Below, piece by piece: positions 44,403 to 52,892 of a stretch of 64,000 nt of DNA (positions are counted from its first letter, which is position 1; each line of letters begins with the position of its first letter). This stretch comes from Paenibacillaceae bacterium (GTDB taxonomy: Bacteria; Bacillota; Bacilli; Paenibacillales; Paenibacillaceae), in the NCBI GenBank assembly GCA_004134985.1, contig REGQ01000028.1, positions 22,793 to 86,792 of the forward strand, in the 5' to 3' direction. Both the position numbers and the translations under genes were made by a program. Below the pieces are notes generated by a model, which was not told where the DNA came from, searched no databases, and worked only from the letters and a program-made list of their open reading frames with translations.

Positions 44403-44897
44403 ATGCAAACCGAAGCAATTAAGGAAGTCAAGACGCTATTGTTCGCAGAATTGGCGCATATTGCTCAGACATCAGCAAAACTGATTCGTAAAATTACCCC
44501 GGAACATTGGAATTACAGACCGCGGGACAACATGCGGTCACTGCAAGAGCTTGTCCATCATCTCGTTTCCATACCGGCCGTTGATTTGCTTATTTTGCAG
44601 GAGCGTGCCGAGCAAGACATCCACAAGCTGGAGGCCACAATCGCTGCGGCGGACCACGATCAGGAGAAATTGATAAACTGGATGGAGTCAGGCATGCAGG
44701 ATCTGAAACATTACATGGCTGAATTGTCCGATGATGATTTTCTGCATAAGCAGACAAAGCCGTTTTACCTCGATCACGGGTCTGCACAGGCCAAGTGGCT
44801 GATCGAAATTGTTACCCATACACAGCATCACCGCGCGCAGTTGTTTCAATATTTGAAGGAGCAGGGATACGAAGTAAACATGTTTGATTTATATTAG
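44403..44897 (+). CDS. DinB-like four-helix-bundle protein
   Basis: This 164-residue helical protein is of the DinB/YfiT-like metal-dependent hydrolase type. Candidate metal-binding His residues are in 'LVHHLVS' near 48 and 'THTQHHRAQ' near 143. Members include thiol transferases and damage-inducible proteins; the role here is unknown. ATG at 44403 has GGAG 9 bases upstream. A strong terminator follows, isolating it from the van-like cluster. Confidence 0.88.
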   Translation: MQTEAIKEVKTLLFAELAHIAQTSAKLIRKITPEHWNYRPRDNMRSLQELVHHLVSIPAVDLLILQERAEQDIHKLEATIAAADHDQEKLINWMESGMQDLKHYMAELSDDDFLHKQTKPFYLDHGSAQAKWLIEIVTHTQHHRAQLFQYLKEQGYEVNMFDLY

Positions 44898-44935
44898 AAT
44901 GACATCGTCATTGATTCGCAGACTCCACCAATATT

Positions 44936-44980
44936 AAATGCCCTTTCGCTTCCGTAGAGGAGGCTGAAGGGCATTTTTTT
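44936..44980 (+). terminator. Rho-independent terminator of the DinB-like gene
   Basis: AAATGCCCTTT (44936-44946) pairs with AAGGGCATTT (44967-44976) and runs into a seven-T tract (44974-44980). Confidence 0.85.
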
Positions 44981-45162
44981 GTCGATCACGGGCGCCATAT
45001 ATTAACAGATCATAACGGGAAGTTAAGAAAAACTTTATCTTTTTCCTACTTCTTTTTAAATAATAATCTTTATGCTGAATGATATTGAAGCCGTCGTTGT
45101 GGCCAGATGAGATTAGCAGCATACGAGCCAAGTGGCGACTTTCATCATAAGGAGGAATAACA

Positions 45163-46275
45163 ATGAATCATACGACAACAGTCCAAGAACAAATTATATA
45201 TATTATTTATGGCGGAAAATCGACAGAGCATGACATTTCTCTCAAAACAGCATGTACGGTTCTGCAAGCATTGGATACACAACAAAATGAAGTCAGGCCG
45301 ATCTACATTACACGTGACGGCATTTGGTGCAGCTTCGGCAGGCTGCTTACAAACCGTATCGAGCTGCATGATCTTATCCTCGCGCCTGCGCATCAGGATA
45401 CTGCACGTTCCATGGGCGAAGTGATTGCGAATGATTTTTCTCTCCCGGGCAAGAAAGTCGCGTTTCCGCTGATGCATGGCGCCAACGGTGAAGACGGCAC
45501 GATACAAGGGCTGCTTGAACTGTTGAATATCCCCTATGTTGGCAATGGCGTGCTCTCGGCTGCGGTGACATTGGACAAGGTAATCTCCAAACAACTGCTG
45601 GCTCAAGCAGGCGTGAATCAGGTGGCGTACCATTTCTTCGATAATCGCCAATGGGCTGAAGCACAATCGGGGCTTTTGCAGCACATTGAGGAACAACTCG
45701 GCTACCCTTGCTATGTAAAGCCGGCTTCGCTAGGCTCATCCATTGGCATCAGCCGATGTTTTGATCGGCAGCAGCTCATATCCGGCATCAACGATGCATT
45801 ATCCTATGACACCAAGGTGCTTATTGAGCGCGAAATCGTCGGGAGAGAAATCCAAGTGGCTGTCATGGGCAACGAGCGTCCGGTTGCTTCGCTGCCTGGC
45901 GAGTTTATTCATAATCATGCCTTCTTTGATTTCGATTCCAAATATTTGGACAAGCAGCTCCAAATGTCAATACCCGCTCAGATTGAAGAGCACACGTTGG
46001 ACGAGATAAGGAAAATTGCCATTCATGCCTATCAGTCACACTGCTGCACAGGGCTGGCACGGGTAGACTTCTTCCTGGATGAGGGAGGCTTTCTCTACCT
46101 TAATGAAATTAACGCCCTGCCCGGCTTCACTAACTTCAGCATGTATCCTGTCATGTGGGAGCGTACCGCCGACATCACCTATGCTGAACTAATCAACCGA
46201 TTGATTGCCTTCGCATTCGAGCGGCATGCGAGCAAACAGACCTTAAACTATTCCAAAGGTGAGGCTCATGTTTAG
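45163..46275 (+). CDS. D-alanine--D-alanine/D-serine ligase (VanC/VanG- or Ddl-like)
   Basis: This 370-residue ATP-grasp ligase joins D-Ala to a second D-amino acid for peptidoglycan precursors. It shows 'GGKSTEHDISL' (17-27, D-Ala1 Glu), 'MHGANGEDGT' (104-113), 'KPASLGSSIGIS' (186-197), the omega loop 'FFDFDSKY' (254-261) and 'NEINALPGFT' (314-323). The Lys-Tyr in the omega loop argues against a D-lactate (VanA-type) ligase but does not separate D-Ala from D-Ser specificity. AAGGAGG precedes the start. It heads four overlapping genes whose other members resemble the D-Ser-type van clusters. Confidence 0.9.
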   Translation: MNHTTTVQEQIIYIIYGGKSTEHDISLKTACTVLQALDTQQNEVRPIYITRDGIWCSFGRLLTNRIELHDLILAPAHQDTARSMGEVIANDFSLPGKKVAFPLMHGANGEDGTIQGLLELLNIPYVGNGVLSAAVTLDKVISKQLLAQAGVNQVAYHFFDNRQWAEAQSGLLQHIEEQLGYPCYVKPASLGSSIGISRCFDRQQLISGINDALSYDTKVLIEREIVGREIQVAVMGNERPVASLPGEFIHNHAFFDFDSKYLDKQLQMSIPAQIEEHTLDEIRKIAIHAYQSHCCTGLARVDFFLDEGGFLYLNEINALPGFTNFSMYPVMWERTADITYAELINRLIAFAFERHASKQTLNYSKGEAHV

Positions 46276-47437
46276 GGATACGTATGCAGAAGTTAACTTG
46301 CATCATATTCATCAAAATATCGTGACGATTCGTCAACACTTGCCTCATGCAGTTAAGTTAATGGCCGTCATCAAAGCAAATGGTTACGGTCATGGCGATA
46401 TTCAAGCCGCCCAAATAGCGGAACAAGCAGGGGCCGATATGCTCGCAGTCGCCTTTCTGGAAGAGGCGCTTCATCTTAGAGATTGCGGAGTGCAATTGCC
46501 TATTCTGATCTTCACGCCAGTTCACCCGCAGGAAGTGCCTCTTGCCATCGCCAAAGACCTGATGCTTACCGTCCATTCAGCCGCATGGTTTCAAGAAATG
46601 AGGGCCTATAAAAGCCCCAATTCTCTTGAACCGTTAAAGGTGCATGTCAAGATGAATACAGGGCTTGGCAGACTAGGCATCAATGATATTCAGGAGTGGG
46701 AGGAGCTTGCTCCATGGCTGACAGCTGAAGATATTAAAGTCGAAGGTGTGTATACGCATTTTGCTACTGCTGGACATGCCGATTCGACCTATCTCATGCA
46801 GCAGTACGAACGATTTCTTGAAATGAAGGAATGGACGAAAGCAGCGGGGATTCCTGTTCATCACTTTCATTGTGCCGGCAGTGCAGCAGCGATCCGCTTC
46901 CCGGAGCTCACCATGGATATGGTAAGAATAGGAGCGGCCTTGTTCGGCTTCAATCCTGCCAAGGCTGCCTCCGACTTGCAGCTTGAGCCGGTTCTGAGCT
47001 TGCACAGTTCTATTATTCAGGTCAGGAAAGTACGCAAAGGCGACTATATCGGATACGACAATCGTTATCAGGCTAAGCAGGACGAATGGATTGGCACAAT
47101 TCCGCTCGGTTACGCCGATGGATGGTCGCAGCGCATGCAAGGGACAAGCGTGTTAGTGAATGGTACCCGCGCACACATTGTTGGGAAAATCTGCATGGAT
47201 CACCTCATGGTGCGTTTGACAGCGCCCTGCAGCCCAGGGGCGCCTGTTACGCTGATTGGGAGCCAAGGGGATGATGCCATTACTTGTGCTGAACTTGCCG
47301 CACATATTGACAGTGTCCCTCAGGAGATCACAACTTCGCTAACAACCAGAATCACAAAAATTTACAAAGGCGAAGCAGGGGAGGAATGGAATTCATGGGA
47401 GCAACGGAAAGATTCCAAGATAGCATATATCAATTGA
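46268..47437 (+). CDS. Alanine/serine racemase (VanT racemase-domain-like)
   Basis: This 389-residue PLP enzyme has an N-terminal barrel with the PLP lysine Lys36 ('VIKANGYGHG'). The C-terminal beta domain has the second catalytic Tyr region ('IPLGYADGWSQRM') and 'GKICMDHLMV'. ATG at 46268 follows AAAGGTGAGG and overlaps the ligase end by 8 bases; a GTG at 46259 is an alternative. It would make D-Ala or D-Ser for the ligase. In VanC/VanG-type operons this domain is fused to a membrane domain (VanT); here the membrane part is a separate gene (48237-49259). Confidence 0.9.
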   Translation: MFRDTYAEVNLHHIHQNIVTIRQHLPHAVKLMAVIKANGYGHGDIQAAQIAEQAGADMLAVAFLEEALHLRDCGVQLPILIFTPVHPQEVPLAIAKDLMLTVHSAAWFQEMRAYKSPNSLEPLKVHVKMNTGLGRLGINDIQEWEELAPWLTAEDIKVEGVYTHFATAGHADSTYLMQQYERFLEMKEWTKAAGIPVHHFHCAGSAAAIRFPELTMDMVRIGAALFGFNPAKAASDLQLEPVLSLHSSIIQVRKVRKGDYIGYDNRYQAKQDEWIGTIPLGYADGWSQRMQGTSVLVNGTRAHIVGKICMDHLMVRLTAPCSPGAPVTLIGSQGDDAITCAELAAHIDSVPQEITTSLTTRITKIYKGEAGEEWNSWEQRKDSKIAYIN

Positions 47438-48240
47438 ACGGCAGCGGCAGCTGTGATCATGAAACGACGGTAGAAATGGACACCGCCCATATATATAAAG
47501 GCAATTTGGTTCTCGTCAACCGTGACTACCCCGTTAGAGACAATGGGCTTCCGCAGCTAATGACGGTGAACAGCCAGCGTCTGCATGCGTGGGATGATGC
47601 CATTTGTCTGGAACGGAACTGCCTGATGCAATTAGCCGCACTTATGAAAGCCAGCCACTCCTTGAACGATATTACTGTCGTAAGCGGTTATCGGTCGGTC
47701 GAGGAGCAGCAAGATATTTATCAATCCTCCTTGTTGGAGAATGGACCGGAATATACCGCCTCCTATGTTGCACTCCCCAATCACAGCGAGCATCATCTGG
47801 GTCTGGCGGTCGATGTCGGGCAGCGAGGCCAGGATCTTGATTTCATTGCTCCTTCCTTCCCGGACGACGGCGTATTTCATACCTTCAAACAGCTTGCCGC
47901 CAAATTCGGCTTTATTCAGCGCTACAAGGAAACCAAAGCGTCCATCACTAATATCGCTTGCGAGCCTTGGCACTACAGGTATGTAGGTGCTCCTCACGCA
48001 GAACTGATGGAGCAGCACGACTTCTGCCTGGAGGAATACAGCCGTTATTTAGAGCGTTTTACTTACTCGGGGAAACAACTCGTCCTTAACAAGGATGATC
48101 AAATCATTCGCATTTATTATGTGCCTGCACAGGATGGACTAGCCGTCACCGTACCTATTGTACGCTGCGAACGTTTCGAACTATCAGGGAACAATCGCAA
48201 TGGACTGATCGTCACGAGCTACAACAGGAGAACATCATGA
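47395..48240 (+). CDS. VanXY-type D,D-dipeptidase/D,D-carboxypeptidase
   Basis: This 281-residue zinc peptidase of family M15 has ligands His133 and Asp140 ('SEHHLGLAVD') and His193, with catalytic Glu190 ('EPWH'). No signal peptide or membrane helix is visible, as in the VanXY group and unlike membrane-bound VanY. A ~60-residue C-terminal extension follows 'LEEYSRYL'. It would remove D-Ala-D-Ala dipeptide or terminal D-Ala so that the alternative precursor dominates. ATG at 47395 is preferred to the ATG at 47386, which sits on the ribosome binding site. The gene overlaps the racemase by 43 bases. Confidence 0.9.
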   Translation: MGATERFQDSIYQLNGSGSCDHETTVEMDTAHIYKGNLVLVNRDYPVRDNGLPQLMTVNSQRLHAWDDAICLERNCLMQLAALMKASHSLNDITVVSGYRSVEEQQDIYQSSLLENGPEYTASYVALPNHSEHHLGLAVDVGQRGQDLDFIAPSFPDDGVFHTFKQLAAKFGFIQRYKETKASITNIACEPWHYRYVGAPHAELMEQHDFCLEEYSRYLERFTYSGKQLVLNKDDQIIRIYYVPAQDGLAVTVPIVRCERFELSGNNRNGLIVTSYNRRTS

Positions 48241-49259
48241 AGACAAGGGAAGTATATAGTGGACTGGACTGGTTGAAAATCGTTGCTGCTTTTTTCGTCG
48301 TGGCAAATCATACCGGTCCGCTAGCCACGTACAGCAAAGAGGCGGATTTTCTATTCATCGGCTTGCTGTCGCGTGTAGCAGTACCTATTTTCTTTATTTC
48401 CACCGGTTTTTTGCTGTTCCGAAAATTTTCGGATGATAGGGCCCATAATCGAAGTGTCGTGCGCAGGTACTCCAAAAAGATCATGATGCTTTATTCAGTC
48501 GTCATTCTGGTGTTCATTCCGTTGAATATTTATAAGGGCGATTTCAAACAAGATTTCAGCATGATGTCTTTTATTAGAGATATTTGGCTCGATGGGACAT
48601 TTTATCACTTGTGGTTTTTTCCTGCCTTATTGATCGGCGTCCATATTGTTTATTTGTTGTATAACAAGGCTTCGCAATTGCCGCTGTTATTCGCAACAGG
48701 CTTATTATTTGCGGTAGGACTTCTAGGCGACAGTTATTATGGATTAGCGGTAATTGATTCTGCCTTAGAGCCCTTGTATGAGGGGATGTTCCAGTGGTTT
48801 GACTACACTCGCAACGGGCTTTTCTTTGCCCCTCTCTTTATTGCAATCGGGGCCGTGCTAACCAAGCGAATCGAAAAAACACCCAACCACCTCTTTTATG
48901 CCTGTATGTGCGTTCTGTCCTTGGGATTATTGCTTATCGAAGGAAGCTGGCTGAAGGCGGAAGCGTATCCTCGGCATGAAAGCATGTATCTTGCGGCGAT
49001 TGCTGCAAGCTATTTCCTGTTCCGCTGGGCATTGACCTGGCAAGTGAAAGAAGTGATCGTGTTCAGACAATGGCGAGTATGGATCTATATTATCCACCCG
49101 CTAGCCATTGTAGTGGTAAGGGGAGCATCCAAAGCCGTTCATCTGGATCATATTTTTATTACAAACAGTTTATTTCACTATCTTGCTGTAGCCCTGCTAT
49201 CGGTCGCAATGTCCGCTGTTATTTTACGCATTCCGCTATTGCGCAAGTTAACGGGCTAA
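48237..49259 (+). CDS. VanT membrane-domain-like acyltransferase-3 family protein
   Basis: This 340-residue polytopic protein has about ten membrane helices. It starts with 'GLDWLKIVAAFFVVANHTGPL' and 'SRVAVPIFFISTGFLL', then 'FYHLWFFPALLIG' and 'GLLGDSYYGLA'. These closely recall the N-terminal membrane half of VanT serine racemases. In the vanL operon, VanT is likewise split into membrane (Tm) and racemase (Tr) genes. Proposed role: L-Ser uptake or membrane supply to the racemase. It overlaps the VanXY stop by 4 bases and ends the operon at a hairpin. Confidence 0.85.
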   Translation: MKTREVYSGLDWLKIVAAFFVVANHTGPLATYSKEADFLFIGLLSRVAVPIFFISTGFLLFRKFSDDRAHNRSVVRRYSKKIMMLYSVVILVFIPLNIYKGDFKQDFSMMSFIRDIWLDGTFYHLWFFPALLIGVHIVYLLYNKASQLPLLFATGLLFAVGLLGDSYYGLAVIDSALEPLYEGMFQWFDYTRNGLFFAPLFIAIGAVLTKRIEKTPNHLFYACMCVLSLGLLLIEGSWLKAEAYPRHESMYLAAIAASYFLFRWALTWQVKEVIVFRQWRVWIYIIHPLAIVVVRGASKAVHLDHIFITNSLFHYLAVALLSVAMSAVILRIPLLRKLTG

Positions 49260-49291
49260 TCGGCCGATTTTCAATTGTAGCCGCTTAAACC

Positions 49292-49315
49292 GTTGCTGCA
49301 CGCAGGTGCAGCAAC
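49292..49315. terminator. Perfect hairpin between convergent genes
   Basis: GTTGCTGCAC (49292-49301) and GTGCAGCAAC (49306-49315) form a perfect 10-bp stem with a 4-base loop. There is no T-run, but its position between the van-like cluster and the GNAT gene suits a bidirectional terminator. Confidence 0.6.
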
Positions 49316-49336
49316 AGCGCTGGATGTCAACCGAAT

Positions 49337-49732
49337 CTATTTCTTTCTTGCTATGAGGAATGCTTTGTCCGCCCGGCTAAAGCCGATTTTCGGATAATAA
49401 TCTACAGCGCCAGGCGCCGACAGCAGCACCAGGGAGCACTCCTCACCGATGGCCGTCTGCACTCGGGCGACGAGTTCCCGGCCAATGCCGTGTTTTTGAT
49501 AATCACTGTCCACCGCCAGATCAGATAAATAGCAGCAGTAGGAGAAATCCGTAATTGCGCGCGCCACTCCGACCATCTTGCCTTCCGACCATGCTGTAAT
49601 TAACACATCGGCGTGATCAATCATTTTTTGAATTCGCTCGAGATCTTCATAAGGCCTTTTCATGTTTGACAGGCGAAATACTTCAGCTACATCCTTAGCA
49701 CTCTGCACCCGATCATCCGAGTATTCGATCAT
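49337..49732 (-). CDS. GNAT family N-acetyltransferase
   Basis: This 131-residue acetyltransferase has the acetyl-CoA-binding motif A in 'LAVDSDYQKHGIGRELVARV' near residue 72 and the C-terminal strand 'GAVDYYPKIGFSRA'. The substrate is unknown. It lies 49 bases after the NUDIX gene on the same strand. Confidence 0.92.
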   Translation of the reverse strand: MIEYSDDRVQSAKDVAEVFRLSNMKRPYEDLERIQKMIDHADVLITAWSEGKMVGVARAITDFSYCCYLSDLAVDSDYQKHGIGRELVARVQTAIGEECSLVLLSAPGAVDYYPKIGFSRADKAFLIARKK

Positions 49733-49781
49733 CGTTCATCCTCCTGGCAGTCCGTTTATTAAGGGAACTATTTTCTGTCAA

Positions 49782-50288
49782 TCAGCTCACTGATTCCGGT
49801 ACCGTCATCCGATAGGTTCTAAACGTCTCGTCCAACGTTCTATCATTCTTCTCTTCCCACACAACGCTTCGCTCAAAGACGCCATCCTGAAAAAACAACG
49901 GGAAGCGCTCTTTAAACCAATCCTGCATGGGCAAATTGAGCGCATCCTTTATTTCGACCCAAAGCAGTTCCCCCTCCGGCGGATATTCGAGCAGTTTCCC
50001 GGTGAAAGATGTCGCCAAATAATTGAATACCATATATCTTAGTCCCTTGTCAGGCTCGCAAAACTCATTCAGTCCTTTATACACAATGTCTTGCACAACC
50101 AATCCCGTCTCTTCCTGCACTTCACGAATCGCCCCGTTTACAATGCTCTCCGGAAAATCAACCTTGCCCCCTGGCGCAATATAGCCCGGAAATCCTTTCT
50201 TGTCCGGACGATTAATCAGAAGCACCTTGCTGCCGTCCTGTACCATGCACATGGTATAGATTTTGTATGTAATCTCTTCCGACAACAT
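49782..50288 (-). CDS. NUDIX hydrolase (YjhB/MutT-like)
   Basis: This 168-residue protein has a NUDIX box 'GKVDFPESIVNGAIREVQEE' (near 40-60, then 'TGL'), giving the G-x5-E-x7-REUxEExGU pattern. The remainder includes 'GELLWVEIKDALNLPM'. It probably hydrolyses an oxidised or otherwise unusual nucleoside diphosphate derivative. ATG at 50288 has GGAG 5 bases upstream; a GTG two codons earlier overlaps that site. Confidence 0.9.
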   Translation of the reverse strand: MLSEEITYKIYTMCMVQDGSKVLLINRPDKKGFPGYIAPGGKVDFPESIVNGAIREVQEETGLVVQDIVYKGLNEFCEPDKGLRYMVFNYLATSFTGKLLEYPPEGELLWVEIKDALNLPMQDWFKERFPLFFQDGVFERSVVWEEKNDRTLDETFRTYRMTVPESVS

Positions 50289-50434
50289 GACCACTCCATT
50301 CTATGAATTCTATAGACGCCTACACCAATAATTTATGGCTATTATATCAAAATTTCTCACAAACCGCTTGCAGTCAATTGAAAAATCCCCGCCTGCTCGC
50401 TATTCATCAGTTTGATATGATGATAAAGCAGCGG

Positions 50435-50483
50435 TTGACAAATGGGTCAAAAGCGATAATATAATTAGTATGTGGTTAAACAC
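50435..50483 (+). promoter_or_regulatory. Promoter and candidate operator of the TetR/hydrolase pair
   Basis: TTGACA (50435-50440), 16 bases, then TAATAT (50457-50462). A dyad GTGGTTAAACAC (50472-50483, 10 of 12 positions) lies near the start point and could be the TetR binding site. Confidence 0.55.
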
Positions 50484-50509
50484 TTATTAATTAACAGGAG
50501 GGGATAGCT

Positions 50510-51100
50510 TTGGCGAGACCACGCGCGTTTCCAGATGATTTAATGTTTCAGGGGATTCATCAGGCACTGTGCAAACGCGGTTTTAACCAGTTGACACTGG
50601 AACATATTGCAACAGAAATTGCGATTTCGCCTGCTGCATTAACCAAACGATTTGGCTCCAAGAAGGCCCTGCTCCTTTTCTATATCGATATGGTCATCAG
50701 TATAACGGAACAAGCGTTTGCCGACGTATGCCGTCTTCCCGTTACTCGCATCAATGCTCTCAAAACGCTATTCATGAGATCAATGGGGCAGATGAGCGAC
50801 CCAACTGCGCTTGCCAATTTCACTTCGCTTTTTGTCGCATGCGTTTCCGACCCGGAGCTGCTGGAGCGCTCGCAACGCCGTTTGCGGGTCATCGACGAAC
50901 AGGTTAAACTGCTGCTCAACGCTGCCGCGGCAGCTCAAGAAATCAGAGGTGCAGATATCGATAAAACTGCCAGGGTGCTGCAATCTGCGCTTGGCGGGGC
51001 ACTGTTCATCTGGCTTAAAGATCCGGATCGACCTTTGGCCGAATGGGTCGATGATTGTTTTGATATCGTTATGGGTCCGTTATACGTACAAGCACAATGA
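50510..51100 (+). CDS. TetR family transcriptional regulator
   Basis: This 196-residue regulator has an N-terminal HTH ('LEHIATEIAISPAALTKRFGSKKAL', ~24-48), which recognises DNA, and a C-terminal ligand/dimer domain. The start is TTG at 50510 with AGGAGGGG 6 bases upstream. It is cotranscribed with the alpha/beta hydrolase 15 bases downstream and probably represses the pair. Confidence 0.92.
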   Translation: MARPRAFPDDLMFQGIHQALCKRGFNQLTLEHIATEIAISPAALTKRFGSKKALLLFYIDMVISITEQAFADVCRLPVTRINALKTLFMRSMGQMSDPTALANFTSLFVACVSDPELLERSQRRLRVIDEQVKLLLNAAAAAQEIRGADIDKTARVLQSALGGALFIWLKDPDRPLAEWVDDCFDIVMGPLYVQAQ

Positions 51101-51115
51101 TGAAAAGGGGGAGAC

Positions 51116-51895
51116 ATGATGGCTTATTGCCAAACGGATGAGGTAAACCTTTATTATGAAGAATATGGAGCAGGAGAGACAATTATTTTGACACACGGAC
51201 ATTCGATGTACCATGAGCAGTGGAAGCCGCAGGTTGAAGCATTGGCTCACTTATTTCACATCATCGTATGGGATGTCAGAGGACACGGCCGCTCCAGCTT
51301 GCCTGCAGGAGAGGTGGACCCCGAGAGCTTCAGCGAGGATCTCATCCGGTTGATGGACGCGTTGGCGATCGAGTCAGCCGTCTTGTGCGGGCTGTCGATG
51401 GGCGGGCATATTTCGCTGCAAACCGCCGTCCGTTACCCCAATCGGGTGAAAGGATTAATACTCATTGGCACACCCTTTACGAACAGCTTTAACTGGTATG
51501 AGAAGATGGCTACCCCTTTCAGCCAGCTTAGCTTGCGGCTCATTCCCTACAGGTGGACCGCGCAAATGACCGCCAGCATCATGTCCGCCATTACCCCCAG
51601 CAACAAGCCATTCGTGCTCCAAGCCTTCGGAATGATGAAGCGAGACGATTTTCTTCGCCATTGGAAGGGCAATCTGCAGATGGACAGCAGCCAAGACCTG
51701 GGGAAAGTCGCTTGTCCGACACTTATTTTGCATGGTGCTCAGGATGGGATGGTGCGTCGGCAGCAGCGCATCCTGCACGCCTCTATTAAAGGCGCAGGGT
51801 TTGAAACGATCCCGAATGCCGGACATTTGACCAATCTCGATAACCCGGAAGAAGTAAACCAGCATATCAAGTCATTTATGAGGTCTATTGAATAA
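51116..51895 (+). CDS. Alpha/beta hydrolase
   Basis: This 259-residue hydrolase has nucleophile Ser94 ('CGLSMGGH'), Asp in 'LHGAQDGMV' near 210 and His in 'NAGHLTN' near 237. 'THGHSMYHEQW' forms the oxyanion region. There is no signal peptide. GGGGGAG precedes the ATG (51116, or the next ATG at 51119). It is the second gene of the TetR pair; the substrate is not evident. Confidence 0.92.
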   Translation: MMAYCQTDEVNLYYEEYGAGETIILTHGHSMYHEQWKPQVEALAHLFHIIVWDVRGHGRSSLPAGEVDPESFSEDLIRLMDALAIESAVLCGLSMGGHISLQTAVRYPNRVKGLILIGTPFTNSFNWYEKMATPFSQLSLRLIPYRWTAQMTASIMSAITPSNKPFVLQAFGMMKRDDFLRHWKGNLQMDSSQDLGKVACPTLILHGAQDGMVRRQQRILHASIKGAGFETIPNAGHLTNLDNPEEVNQHIKSFMRSIE

Positions 51896-52053
51896 GTTAA
51901 TCGCCAGCCACCCATCACTTAGCTATTTGTGTAAAAACCACTAAAATAACATCACAGATCGAATGTTTACCGCCAGTATATTTATTTTTGAGAAATAAAT
52001 CGATCTGAGCGTCTTCTAGATAAGTTGAATGAAAGAAGTGTCATAGGGGGTAA

Positions 52054-52177
52054 ATTGTTGCATTTTGTACAACATTTCCAGGCGTAGGAGCCGATTTTCG
52101 TGAAATTGTTGTAAAAAATACAATAATTCTTAATATAATTGACTTTTACAGCTAAAATATTGTAGTTTATACAACAA
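52054..52177. repeat. Three A/T-rich palindromes, ATTGTTGTA-N5-TACAACAAT type
   Basis: Units lie at about 52054-52076, 52105-52127 and 52158-52177. Each has arms close to ATTGTTGTA and TACAACAAT separated by 5-6 A/T-rich bases. They are spaced about 50 bases apart. Confidence 0.65.
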
Positions 52178-52207
52178 TTTTGCTTTTGTCGCGGTCGTTT
52201 GATTGTT

Positions 52208-52245
52208 GTGGTTGGCTACCAACACGCATCACTCCACCGCGCTTG
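52208..52245 (+). repeat. Short interspersed repeat, copy 2
   Basis: Same ~38-bp unit as at 40198-40235 and 60992-61030, with core GGCTACCAACACGCATC and CCACCGCGC. Confidence 0.65.
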
Positions 52246-52272
52246 TTTTGCACGAATTAGCGGAACGTCTGC

Positions 52273-52766
52273 CACTAGCGTTGCATAAAAGCTAACACAA
52301 AAAAACAGTTAGATAAAAGGGCTCCGTCTACGTGGTTGCCACGACTCGCGATCAAAGCGGTGGGGCGAATGGAATGCTCAAACGCACATGTGGAATTCTA
52401 ACGCTGATGAGCGGCGCTATTTAGGCAAATTCAGCTCCATAAATATTGTAAGGAAACTGAGCCACGCTATTTTTAGAAAATCGTACGATTTCAGCCGTCC
52501 AAGGGGGGAATAAGCGCTGTGGGAAGCGTTAGAGTCGAAAAAGGGTCATTTGAGACTCTTTAAGCGCTGTGACAAGCGTTAGCGCAAGGTCCCCCGCTCA
52601 CTCACATTCGTCAACCGCTATTTTTGGCTTGAACCGTCAGGAAATGGAGGAAGATGCCCTACGCTATAAGACCGGTTGTCTGTTTTTTGTTTTTGCGATA
52701 AACCCATAGGGAACATCAGCTATAATTGAGGTTTCACTCATTGTCAGGCTTTATGCAACGCTAGTG
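52273..52766. mobile_element. MITE-like element with inverted ends and target duplication
   Basis: The ends CACTAGCGTTGCATAAA (52273-52289) and its exact reverse complement (52750-52766) are 17-bp perfect inverted repeats, extending imperfectly to ~25 bp. They are flanked directly by AACGTCTGC on both sides (52264-52272 and 52767-52775), as expected for a 9-bp target duplication. If the ends are 16 bp, the duplication is 11 bp, GAACGTCTGCC. The 494-bp interior has no transposase frame. It includes repeat copy B. Confidence 0.7.
52321..52594 (+). repeat. Interspersed repeat, copy B
   Basis: The sequence aligns, with many identical blocks, to 61714-61991, and its right ~200 bp align inverted to copy A at 35984-36178. 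It contains two units of the form AGCGCTGTG-N2-AAGCGTTAG and a palindrome AAATCGTACGATTT. Confidence 0.75.
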
Positions 52767-52892
52767 AACGTCTGCCCGCTTACCATCCGATGCAATCAAA
52801 ACCGCCCGGTCAATCAAACTGAGTCACGCCAGCTCGTGCTGAAAAGCCGGCCCATCACTACACATAATATATTGCAAGGGGGCAGAATCTTC

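Larger units (their letters stand above)
51896..52892. other. 997-bp repeat-rich gap; no supported gene
   Basis: It holds three tandem A/T-rich palindromes (52054-52177), a short interspersed repeat (52208-52245) and a 494-bp element with inverted ends (52273-52766), which contains copy B of the ~200-bp repeat. I see no frame with a ribosome binding site. Confidence 0.75.

Noticed and set aside
44934..45131. Minus-strand 65-codon frame upstream of the van-like cluster
   Set aside because: It runs through the DinB terminator hairpin and is rich in Lys/Arg without pattern; not a gene.
45163..46275. VanA-type D-Ala-D-lactate ligase
   Set aside because: The Lys-Tyr in the omega loop and the racemase/VanXY neighbours do not match the VanHAX arrangement.
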